Of a stretch of 64,000 nucleotides of DNA, positions 26,357 through 35,900 are shown in pieces. The notes below the pieces were generated by a model. The model did no database searches. It saw nothing but the letters and a program-made list of their open reading frames with translations, and was not told the DNA's origin. The stretch's first letter is position 1; every line of letters begins with the position of its first letter. The translations under genes and the position numbers were made by a program. The stretch covers positions 1 to 64,000 of the forward strand of contig NZ_JZRB01000015.1 in assembly GCF_000964085.1 (NCBI RefSeq). The letters run 5' to 3'. The stretch is from Luteibacter yeojuensis (lineage in GTDB: Bacteria > Pseudomonadota > Gammaproteobacteria > Xanthomonadales > Rhodanobacteraceae).

Positions 26357-26782
26357 TTACTGCCAGTTACCGACGTCGGCGGAGTAGCCGTCGCCACCCG
26401 CCTTGCCGTCCTGGCCGAAGAACACCAGGTCGTACTGGCCATGCTCGCCCGGGAACCGGTAGCCGAACTCATGGCCCCAGGGATCCTTCAGGTCGGACGG
26501 CTTGGCATACGGGCCCTGCCAGTTCTGGGCGTCGGCGGGCTTGTTGACCAGGGCATCGAGCGAGGCCGGCGGGGAGCCGTTGTCGAGCGAGTAATTATCG
26601 ATCTTCTGCGTGAGCGTGGTGAGCTGGGCCTTGCCGGCGCCATACTTGCCCTTGTCGACGTTCTTGCCGACCTGGGTGACGACGATGGCACCGATGATGC
26701 CGATCAGCACGATCACCGCGAGCATTTCCAGCAGCGTGAAGCCGCGGGCGTGGCTGTGCCGGAGGGTACGGGTCGAACGCAT
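26357..26782 (-). CDS. gspG: Major pseudopilin GspG
   Basis: A 141-residue major subunit of the type II pseudopilus. Leader MRSTRTLRHSHARG, mature start FTLLEMLAVIVLIGIIGAIVV with Glu at +5. The body has the GspG signatures LDNGSPPASLDALV, WQGPYAKPSDLKDPWGHEFGYRFPGEHGQYDLVFFGQDGKAGGDG, including aspartates of the calcium loop. A separate 27-base gap before it (26783-26809) carries the ribosome binding site CAGGAG, in line with a higher translation rate for the major subunit. Confidence 0.95.
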   Translation of the reverse strand: MRSTRTLRHSHARGFTLLEMLAVIVLIGIIGAIVVTQVGKNVDKGKYGAGKAQLTTLTQKIDNYSLDNGSPPASLDALVNKPADAQNWQGPYAKPSDLKDPWGHEFGYRFPGEHGQYDLVFFGQDGKAGGDGYSADVGNWQ

Positions 26783-26809
26783 GGGCAGAACTCCTGTGGA
26801 ACGGATCGG

Positions 26810-28027
26810 TCAGTTGATGTTGCTGGTGAGGCTGAGCAGCGGCAGCAGGATCGCCGCCATGATGAAGGCCACCATCACCGTCATGACGATGGTCAGCGTG
26901 GGCACCAGCGCCGCCAGCAGGCGATCGATGGCGCGCTTGGCTTCCACGTCGAACGTATCGGCCACCTTCAGCAGCATGGTGTCGAGGGCACCGGCCTCCT
27001 CGCCCACCTGGATCATCTGCAGGGCTAGCCGCGGGAACCTCTCGGTCTGTGACAACGCGCTACCCAGCCCCGTTCCGCCTTTCACCCGGTCGGCAGCCTG
27101 TTCGAGCGCAAGATCCAACGCGCGGTTGCCGGTGACCTGGCGGGCGATGGCGAGCGCGCCCAGCAGGGGCACGCCGTTTTTCAGCAGGGTGCCCAGCGTG
27201 CGGGCGATGCGCGCCGTCTCCACCTTGAGCAACAGCGGGCCGGCCACGCGCATCGTCAGCAGGCGCGCGTGGAAGCGCAGCTTCGCGTCGGGGTCGCGCA
27301 GGCGCAGGTTGAGGAAGACGACGAGGACGACGAGCACCAGGCCGATCGCCCACCACCAGTCGCCAATGACGGTGCCCAGGGCCAGCACTACCTGGGTGAT
27401 GAGCGGGATGGGCACCTGCATGTCGGCGAAGATGGGCACGAATTGCGGCACGACGTAGGCCAGCAGCAGCACGAGCGAACCCAGCACGCCCACCATGAGG
27501 AAGGCCGGGTAGATCAGCGCGTTGATGATGCTGCCACGCAACGCCTGCGCCCGCTCGAGGTAGTCGGCGAGGCGGCGCAGGGTTTCATCCAGCGAACCGC
27601 CGGCCTCGCCCGCGCGCACCAGGCTGATGTAAAGCCGGGGGAACACGCCGTTTTCTTCGTCGAGCGCGGTGGAGAGCGTGGTGCCGCCGCGCACGCGGTC
27701 GCGGATGCGCTCCACCATGTTCTTCGCCCGCTCGCCCTCGGGCAGGTCGAGGAGGATGCCCAGCGCACGGTCGAGCGGCTGCCCCGCGCCGAGCAGCGTG
27801 GCGAGCTGGTGGGTGAACTGCGCCAGCTGATCGCCGGTGAACGGCCCCTTGCGGAACAGCGCGCCGAGGCCACCACCCGAGGCCTGCCCATCGGCCGGCG
27901 CCGCCTCGAGCGGCACATGGCCCTGGTCCTGCAGGCGCGCCACCACGTCTTCGACGGACGAGGCTTCCATGCGGCCGGCCAGGGTTTCGCCGGCGGCGCT
28001 GATGGCGCGGTAGCGGAACTGGCCCAT
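26810..28027 (-). CDS. gspF: Type II secretion inner-membrane platform protein GspF
   Basis: A 405-residue polytopic protein with two GspF domains (~70-195 and ~270-395). Each has the family pattern of a glycine-rich turn followed by a long helix (LVRAGEAGGSLDETLRRLADYLE; MIQVGEEAGALDTMLLKVADTFD), and membrane helices lie near 165-190, 215-240 and 370-400. The start MGQFRYRAI is 2 bases after the gspE stop. GspF contacts GspE and GspL in the assembly platform. Confidence 0.94.
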   Translation of the reverse strand: MGQFRYRAISAAGETLAGRMEASSVEDVVARLQDQGHVPLEAAPADGQASGGGLGALFRKGPFTGDQLAQFTHQLATLLGAGQPLDRALGILLDLPEGERAKNMVERIRDRVRGGTTLSTALDEENGVFPRLYISLVRAGEAGGSLDETLRRLADYLERAQALRGSIINALIYPAFLMVGVLGSLVLLLAYVVPQFVPIFADMQVPIPLITQVVLALGTVIGDWWWAIGLVLVVLVVFLNLRLRDPDAKLRFHARLLTMRVAGPLLLKVETARIARTLGTLLKNGVPLLGALAIARQVTGNRALDLALEQAADRVKGGTGLGSALSQTERFPRLALQMIQVGEEAGALDTMLLKVADTFDVEAKRAIDRLLAALVPTLTIVMTVMVAFIMAAILLPLLSLTSNIN

Positions 28028-28029
28028 GC

Positions 28030-29760
28030 TCAGGATTCCTGCGTCACGCGCAGCACTTCCTCGATGGTGGTGACGCCCGCCACGGCCTTGGCCAGGCCGT
28101 CCTCGTACATGGTGCGCATGCCTTCGGCGCGGGCCTGGCGCTCGATCTCGCCGGCGTCGGCCTTCTGCATGACGAGGCGGCGGATGGGGTCGCTCATCAC
28201 CAGGAACTCCATGATGGCGCGCCGGCCGCGGTAGCCCGTGGGGTTGGCCGCGCTGGAGCCCGGCTTCCACAGGCGGATGGGCCGTTCATCGGTATACCTG
28301 TCGAGCTGGAACTGCTCGATGACCTCGGGCATCGCCTCGTAGGCGACGGCGGTTTCAGGGTCGAGGCGGCGCACCAGGCGCTGCGCCAGGATGCCGTTGA
28401 CGGTGGAGCCGAGGAGGTAATCCTCCACGCCCATGTCGAGCAGGCGGGTGACACCGCCGGATGCGCTGTTGGTATGCAGCGTCGACAACACGAGATGGCC
28501 CGTGAGCGCCGACTGGATGGCGATGCGGCAGGTTTCCAGGTCGCGCATTTCGCCGATCATGATGACGTCCGGGTCCTGGCGCACGATGGAACGCAAGGCA
28601 CCCGCGAAATCGAGGCCGATCTGCGGCTTCACCTGGATCTGGTTGATGCCCTCGATCTGGTATTCGACCGGGTCTTCCACGGTGATGATCTTCACGTCGG
28701 GCGTGTTGATCTGCGACAACGCCGTATAAAGCGTGGTGGTCTTGCCCGAACCCGTGGGGCCGGTGACCAGCAGGATACCGTGGGGGCGGTCGAGCACCTC
28801 GACGAAACGATCGCGGAAGCTGTCGGTGAAGCCCAGCGATTCGAAATCGAACACCACCGATTCACGGTCAAGGATACGCATCACCACCGACTCGCCGAAG
28901 CTGGTGGGCACCGTGGAGACGCGCAGGTCGAGCTCCTTGCCCTGCACGCGCAGTTGGATGCGGCCATCCTGCGGCAGGCGGCGCTCGGCGATGTTCAGGC
29001 GGGCCATGATCTTCACGCGCGAGATGACCGCGGCGGTGGAGCTGGAGGGCGGCGCTTCCACTTCGTGCAGCACGCCGTCGATGCGGTAGCGCACCTTCAG
29101 GCGGTTCTCGAACGGTTCGATGTGCACGTCGGATGCCCGCTGCTCCACGGCGCGCTGCAGGATCAGGTTGACGAGGCGGATGACCGGTGCCTCGGACGCC
29201 AGGTCGCGCAGGTGCTCGACGTCGTCTTCCACCGCTGCGCTGCCATCCAGGCTCTCGACGATGCTGCCCATGGCCGACCGGCCCTGGCCGTAGTAGCGCT
29301 CGACCAGGTCATCGATTTCGGAACGCAGGCCCACGCGCAGCTGCACGTCGCGGCCCGTCGCCAGGCGCACCGCCTGCAGGGGGTAGGGGTCGGCCGGGTC
29401 GGCCACCAGGAGGGCGACGCCATCCTCGCCCTCGCGTACCGGTACGACGTGATACTGCTTGAGGAACCGGTGGGAAAGCTCGACATCCGCGGGCGGCATG
29501 TCGGGGGCATCCTTGGCGGCCAGCAGGGGCAGGCCCAGCAGGGCGGCCCAGGCATCGGCAAGGTCGCGCTCGGAGACCAGGCCCAGCCGCGCCATGAGCG
29601 CGGTGAGCGTGCCCTCGGGCGTTTCGTCGTGGAGGCGGCGGGCCCGGGCCAGGTCGGTGTCCTTCAGGCGGCCGTGGGCAACGAGGTGCGCACAGACCTG
29701 GGCTTCGCCCGGTTCGCCGGTCAGCATGTCCCTATGCTCGGTCATTGCAGACATGCTCAC
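28030..29760 (-). CDS. gspE: Type II secretion ATPase GspE (XpsE-like)
   Basis: A 576-residue cytoplasmic ATPase that powers pseudopilus assembly. Walker A GPTGSGKTTTLYTAL is near residue 330, Walker B DPDVIMIGEMRD, and the His box LVLSTLHTNSA follows. The N-terminal ~150 residues are the GspL-binding domain. The segment between RPIRLW and GYRGRRAI, where many GspE proteins carry a four-cysteine zinc site, has no cysteine here. First gene of the operon. The start may be GTG 29760 (GGAG five bases upstream) or the ATG two codons later. Confidence 0.94.
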   Translation of the reverse strand: MSMSAMTEHRDMLTGEPGEAQVCAHLVAHGRLKDTDLARARRLHDETPEGTLTALMARLGLVSERDLADAWAALLGLPLLAAKDAPDMPPADVELSHRFLKQYHVVPVREGEDGVALLVADPADPYPLQAVRLATGRDVQLRVGLRSEIDDLVERYYGQGRSAMGSIVESLDGSAAVEDDVEHLRDLASEAPVIRLVNLILQRAVEQRASDVHIEPFENRLKVRYRIDGVLHEVEAPPSSSTAAVISRVKIMARLNIAERRLPQDGRIQLRVQGKELDLRVSTVPTSFGESVVMRILDRESVVFDFESLGFTDSFRDRFVEVLDRPHGILLVTGPTGSGKTTTLYTALSQINTPDVKIITVEDPVEYQIEGINQIQVKPQIGLDFAGALRSIVRQDPDVIMIGEMRDLETCRIAIQSALTGHLVLSTLHTNSASGGVTRLLDMGVEDYLLGSTVNGILAQRLVRRLDPETAVAYEAMPEVIEQFQLDRYTDERPIRLWKPGSSAANPTGYRGRRAIMEFLVMSDPIRRLVMQKADAGEIERQARAEGMRTMYEDGLAKAVAGVTTIEEVLRVTQES

Positions 29761-29877
29761 TCACGCTCCGTTCGTCGAGGTATACGTGGCCCCTATCCTG
29801 GGGCCTTGGGCCGTTATTGGTAGCACAGACCATGCGTCCGCGGCGACCTCGCGACGCGCGTCCTGCGACGCGCTGCA

Positions 29878-29906
29878 ACAAAGAAAGGCCGGCGTAACCG
29901 CCGGCC
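29878..29906 (-). terminator. Rho-independent terminator after the adhesin gene
   Basis: Stem GGCCGGCG / CGCCGGCC with a 4-base loop (29887-29906), followed on the minus strand by TTTCTTTGTT. It lies 44 bases past the adhesin stop and before the gspE promoter region (29761-29877), so it separates the two transcripts. Confidence 0.8.
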
Positions 29907-29949
29907 TCGTAAGGTTTTGGCGGCCCCGTGTAGGCGGCCGCCTAGGCAA

Positions 29950-32900
29950 TTACCAGCCGATGCCTACACCGACACCGCCCGATGCCTCACCGCCGCTGAC
30001 CGCGGCACCGAAGGTCAGGGCCGCGTTCGACGAGAGCGCGCGCGAGTAACCCACCGACAGGGCACCCTGGCCCTTGTAGCCGCCGGCACCCACGCCAAGG
30101 CGGTTTTCGCCGTTGACGCCCTGGGTGCTGAAGGCCATCTGCGACATCGCCGCGCCCATGGCGCCCACCTTGTTCAGGCGGTCGTTGAGGTTGTTGAAGC
30201 GATGGTCGACCTGGCGCTTGTAGTCATCGAACGCACCGCCGCTGACCACGTCACCGAATTTCTGGTCGGTGTAGGCCTTGGACTGGCTGAGCGTCGCGGC
30301 GTCGCCCGTGTCAGCGTAGGCCTTGGCGGTCGTGAGGGCCTGGTCCACCTGGGCCGTGTTGGCCGCGTCCGTGGGCGCCGTGCCCGCCGCCACGTTGGTC
30401 ACGCGACGCTCCGCGCCAGCCGAGCCCACCGACACCGTGTTCGGCTGGTCGGCCACGGAATTGGCACCCAGCGCCACGCTGTTGGTGGCGGCGGCGGTCA
30501 CCGTCGCCCCCGTGCCCACCGCGGTGCTGTCCGCCGCGCCGATCGTGGCGTTGTTGCCGATGGCCAGGTCGGTCGGATCCTTCGCGTAGCTGCCCGTACC
30601 GATGGCCGTGCCGTTGCCCGTGCCCTCGACGATGGCCTGGGCGGTGGCGGCCGGCGCGGCCGCGGCCGGTTCGACGGCCGCCTGCGTCGTCGCGACGCTG
30701 GCGGGTGCGACGGCCGCATTGACGCGCGGCCGCCCCGGGCCCGTGCCGGTGCCGGTACCCGTGCCGCGCGCCTCAAGCGAGCCCACGCGGCTGTTGAGCG
30801 CCGTGAGTGCGCCATCGAGGGCGCCGACCGCGTCGCCGACGGTGCCGTAGGACGAACCCTGCACGCTATAGACCGGGCCGATGAAGCCGCTCGCCCCCAT
30901 GGACGCGCCACCCCCCAGGGCCATGGCCAGCGTATTGCCCATCGCGGAGCTGCCGGCAGCCAGCGAGTTCGACATCACGTTATTGAGCTGGCGCAGGTTC
31001 ACCGCGTCGGTGGCCTGCGTGCCGTCGGCCACGTTCGTGACCTGGCGCGTGTTGCCGGCCGACCCGACCGACACCGTGTTGGCACGGGTGGCGGTCGAGT
31101 TCGCACCCAGGGCCACGGCGTTCTTCGCCGTGGCACGCGCGCTATCGCCGATGGCGGTGGCGCTCGCACCCGTGGCGCTGGCCGAGGCACCGAGGGCCGT
31201 GCCGGATTCCTTGCTCGCCGTGGCGAAGGCGCCCACCGCGGTCGAAAGATCACCACTGGCCGTGGCGCCCGGGCCCACGGCGACACTGTTGGCCTTGCTG
31301 GCTTCCGACTGTGCGCCCACGGCGATGGCGTTCTCGCCGCGCGCGGTGGAGTAATCACCGACCGCCACGCTGCTCGCGCCCGAGGCCCAGGTGTTGATGC
31401 CCAGCGCCGTGGCATTGGCCCCCGGCGCGTAGGCGAAGTAGCCGACCGCCGTGCTGCCCACGCCCTCGGCCCCCGTCACGCCGCCCAGTGCCGTGGCGTA
31501 GTCCTTCGTCGCCTGCGCACCGGCGCCGAGCGCCACGGCGCTATCGCCCGTGGCGCCGGTGTAGACGGTGAGGTCGCCATCCAGCGTCGCCGGGCCACCC
31601 ACCGCCACGGCGCCGCTGCGCGTGGCCGCGGCGCCCATGCCGATCGCGGTGGCGTTATCACCCGAGGCACTCGCCACCGCACCCAATGCCGTCGCCTGCG
31701 CACCGGATGCGCTTGCGCCGACACCGTAAGCCGACGAGGCGAAGCCGCCTGCGCTCGCGCTTGCGCCCACGGCCGTTGCCGCGACACCCGCGCTGGTGGC
31801 ACCCACCGTGACAGGGTTGCCATCGGCGTCGCCGATCAGCGGGTTACCGTCCGCGTCCACCGCCGTGCCACCGACGGCGACGCTACCCGGGCCATCGGCG
31901 TTGGCCGATGCACCGAACGCGGCGCTGTTTTGCCCCGTGGCCGACGCGCCATTGCCGACGGCGACCGCGTTCGCGCCACTGGCGAACGAGACCGTGCCCA
32001 GGGCCGTGGAACCATCGCCAAGCGCGGCGGCACCGGAGCCCGCCGCCGTCGCGTTCGCGCCGACAGCCGATGCATCGTCATCGGTACCGCCGGTGGCCTT
32101 GAAGTAACGCGTGGCGCTGCTCGCATCGGAGGCCACCGCATCGAGCTGGCCCTTGTTCACCGCGTCGGTCGCCTGCGTACCCGCCGCGACGTTGGTCACC
32201 TGGCGCTCCGCGCCCGTAGCACCCACCGACACCGTGTTGGCCCGCGTGGCGCTGGAATCGGCACCCAGCGCGACGCTGTTGGCAGCGGTGGCGAACGCAT
32301 TGGTACCGATGGCCGTCGCATTCGCGGCGGAGGCGTAGCTGTTCCAGCCCATGGCGGTGGCGAAATCGGCCGTCGCCCAGGCACCCGCGCCGAACGCGGA
32401 TGCGCCCGTGCCCGTGGCGCGTGCCGCGATGAGGCCGAGCACGCTACCACCCACGGCGGTGCTCTCCTCCCCGCTGGCCGTGGCGCTTTCGCCGACGGCA
32501 ACGCTGCTCGTGCCATTGGCTGCGCTCTGCGTGCCCACCGCAGTGGCGTAATCGCCCACCGCGTTGGCGACCGCGCCCAGGGCCGTCGACTGCGCGCCGC
32601 TGGCATAGGCACCCACGCCCATGGCAGACGCCGCGAAGCCACTGGCGTTCGCGCTCGCACCCAGGGCCGTACCGCCCACATCGGCGCTGGTGGCACCGGT
32701 ATCGACCGGCACGCCGCCGTTGGTGATGAGCGGGTTGCCATCGGCATCGACCGCGACGCCACCGACGGCGACGCTGCCCGGGCCGTTGGCCTGCGCACCG
32801 GCGCCATAGGCCGCGCTGTTCTGGCCCGAGGCAAACGCACCGTAACCGGTGGCCGTGCTGTTCACGCCCGTCGCGGAGGCGACGCTACCCGTCGCGGTTG

Positions 32901-35900
32901 CGCCGTTGGCGCCCGCGAAGGCACCCGAACCCGATGCGGTAGCGAAATCCCCCACCGCGCTCGCGTCGTCGGAGCCGTCGTTCAAGCCATTGGCCTTGAA
33001 GTAGCGCGTGGCGTTTTCCACCTTCGCATCCACCTGGCCCACGTTCGCGGCATCGGTAGCCTGCGTACCGGCGGCCACGTTCGTGACCTGGCGCTCGGCA
33101 CCAACATCGCCCACCGATACCGTGTTGTCACGCTCCGCGACCGAACCCGCGCCCAGCGCCACGCTGTTCACGCCCAGCGCCGCGCTCTGCGTGCCGATGG
33201 CGGTGGAGAAATCGCCGATCGCGTTGGCGACCGCGCCCACCGCCGTGGACTGCGCACCCCCCGCGAAGGCACCGACGCCGAACGACGAGGCGGCGAAGCC
33301 TGCCGCCTGCGCGCTTGCGCCGACGGCCGTGCCACCGACATCCGCGCTGGTGGCGCCCGTATCGACCGGCACGCCGCCGTTGGTGATGAGCGCATCGCCG
33401 TTTTCATCGACAGCGACGCCACCCACGGCGATGCTGCCCGGGCCATTCGCCTGCGAGCCGGCACCGTACGCCGCGCTGTATTGACCAGTGGCCGTGGCGC
33501 CACTGCCGGTGGCCGTGCTCTGCGCACCGGTCGCGAAGGCGCCGCTGCCATAAGCCGATGCACCGTCGGCGGCGGCAAGCGCACCCGAGCCCGCGGCGGT
33601 GGCGAAGTTACCGACGGCCGTGGCGTCGTCCGTACCATCACCCGCACCGGTCGCCTTGAAGTAATGGCTGGCGTCGCTGACGCTGCCAGCCAGGGCATCG
33701 AGCTGCGATTTATTCACCGCATCCGTGGCCTGCGTGCCTGCGGCCACGTTGGTCACCTGCCGTTCCGCGCCCACGTCGCCGACCGACACGGTGTTGGCGC
33801 GGCCGGCATAGGAGTTCGCACCCAGCGCAACGCTGTTGTCGGCGATCGCCCATGCGCCGCCACCCAGCGCGGTACCGTCGTTGCCAAGCACCCAGCTGTT
33901 CGCGCCGAGCGCCACCGCGTTGGAAGCTTCGATGCCGAACAGCGCGAAGCCCGTCTCCGCATAGTTGCCGATCGCGACACTGCCTGCGCCCGCCGCGCTG
34001 GCTCCGCCGCCGATGGCGGTCGCGCCATCGCTATAGGCCGTCGCACCGTAGCCGGTCGCCGTCGCCAGCTCACCCGCCGCATAGGCCTGGCCACCCAGCG
34101 CGGTCGCGCCGCTGCCAGAGGCCTCGGCGAGGAAGCCGCCTGCCAGGGACTGCTCGCCCTGCGCGAACGCCGCGGTACCCAGCGCCGTGGCGAACTGGCC
34201 CTCGGCCTGTGCGCTGGCACCCACCGCCGTCGCGGCGAGCCCCGATGCCGAGGCGGGCCCCACCGCTTCACCCGTGGCGTTGTAGGTGATCAGCGGGTCA
34301 CCGTTTTCATCGACGGCCTGGCCGCCGATGGCCGTGGCGCTGTTCGCCGTCGCCTGCGCGCCGCCACCATAGGCGGATGCATTCTTGCCCGCCGCCGTCG
34401 CGCCATAGCCCGAGGCGATGGCCGAGTCGCCGCTGGCGTTCGAGGCCGAACTCAACGCCGATGCGCCCACGCCGTGGGCGCTCGCGCCACTGCCCACCGC
34501 GGTGGCGTTGTCGCTGTCGGCGACGCTGCTGGCACCCACGCTGGTCGCGCCGCTGCCGTCCGCGATGCTGCCGTAGCCGTTGGCCGTGCTGTCGTCGCCG
34601 AACGCGGCGCTCGATGCGCCCGTCGCGGTGGAACGCAAGCCCGATGCCTCGCTGTTCTGGCCGACGGCGGTGCTATCGGCCGCCTCGGCATTTGCCAGTG
34701 CGCCCACGGCGGTGGCATTCGTGTCGCCCGCGTACGAACCGCTGCCGATCGCCGACGCGAAGTCGCCGTTGGTGGTGGAAATGGCGCCGACCGCGGTGGA
34801 TTGCGTGCCAACCGCGATGGCTTCCGCGCCGAGGGCGCTGGCGCCCAGGTCCTGCGCCGAGGCGCTCTCACCGAGGGCCGTGCTGCTATCGGCGGCGGCA
34901 TACGAATTCCAGCCGATGGCCGTGGCGTAATCCGCCGTGGCCCATGCACCGGCACCGAGCGCGGTGGCGGCATAGCCCGTGGCCTGCGCCACGAACAGGC
35001 CGACGGCACTGCCGCCGACCGCCACGCTTTCGTCGCCACTGGCCGTCGCGCTTTCACCGACGGCGACGCTGCTCACGCCGCTCGCTGCGCTCTGCGTGCC
35101 CACGGCGGTGGCGTAATCGCCCGTCGCATTGGCGACGGCGCCGAAGGCGGACGACTGCGCGCCGCTCGCGTAGGCACCGACACCCACCGCCGATGCGGCG
35201 AAGCCGCTGGCACTGGCGCTGGCACCGACCGCCGTGCCGCCCACATCCGCGCTGGTGGCACCGGTGTCGACCGGCACGCCGCCGTTGGTGATGAGTGGGT
35301 TGCCGTCTTCATCCACCGCGACGCCGCCTACCGCGACGCTGCCCGGGCCGTTGGCCTGCGAGCCGGCGCCGTAGGCCGCGCTGTTCTGGCCCGTGGCCGT
35401 GGCACCATAGCCGGTGGCCGTGCTGTTCACGCCCGACGCGAACGCGACGCTACCGGTCGCCGTCGCCCCTGTCGCGCCCGCGAACGCGCCCGAGCCCGAT
35501 GCCGTGGCGAAATCGCCAATGGCGGCCGCGTCGTCGGAACCATCGTTCGCGCCGTTGGCCTTGAAGTAGCGCGTGGCGTTGTTTACCGCGCTGTTCACCT
35601 GGCCGACATTCGCGGCGTCAGTGTCTTCGGTGCCCGCCGCCACGTTGGTCACCTGGCGCTCGAAGCCGACATCGCCGACGGAGACGCTGTTATCGCGGTC
35701 GGCGATGGAACCCGCACCAAGGGCCACGCTGTTCACGCCCAGCGCGGCACTCTGGGTGCCGATGGCGGTGGAGTAGTCACCGATGGCGTTGGCGACAGCG
35801 CCGACGGCAACGGACTGCGCGCCGCCCGCGAAGGCACCGACGCCGAACGACGACGCGGCGAAGCCCGATGCCTGCGCGCTCGCACCGACCGCGGTGCCAC

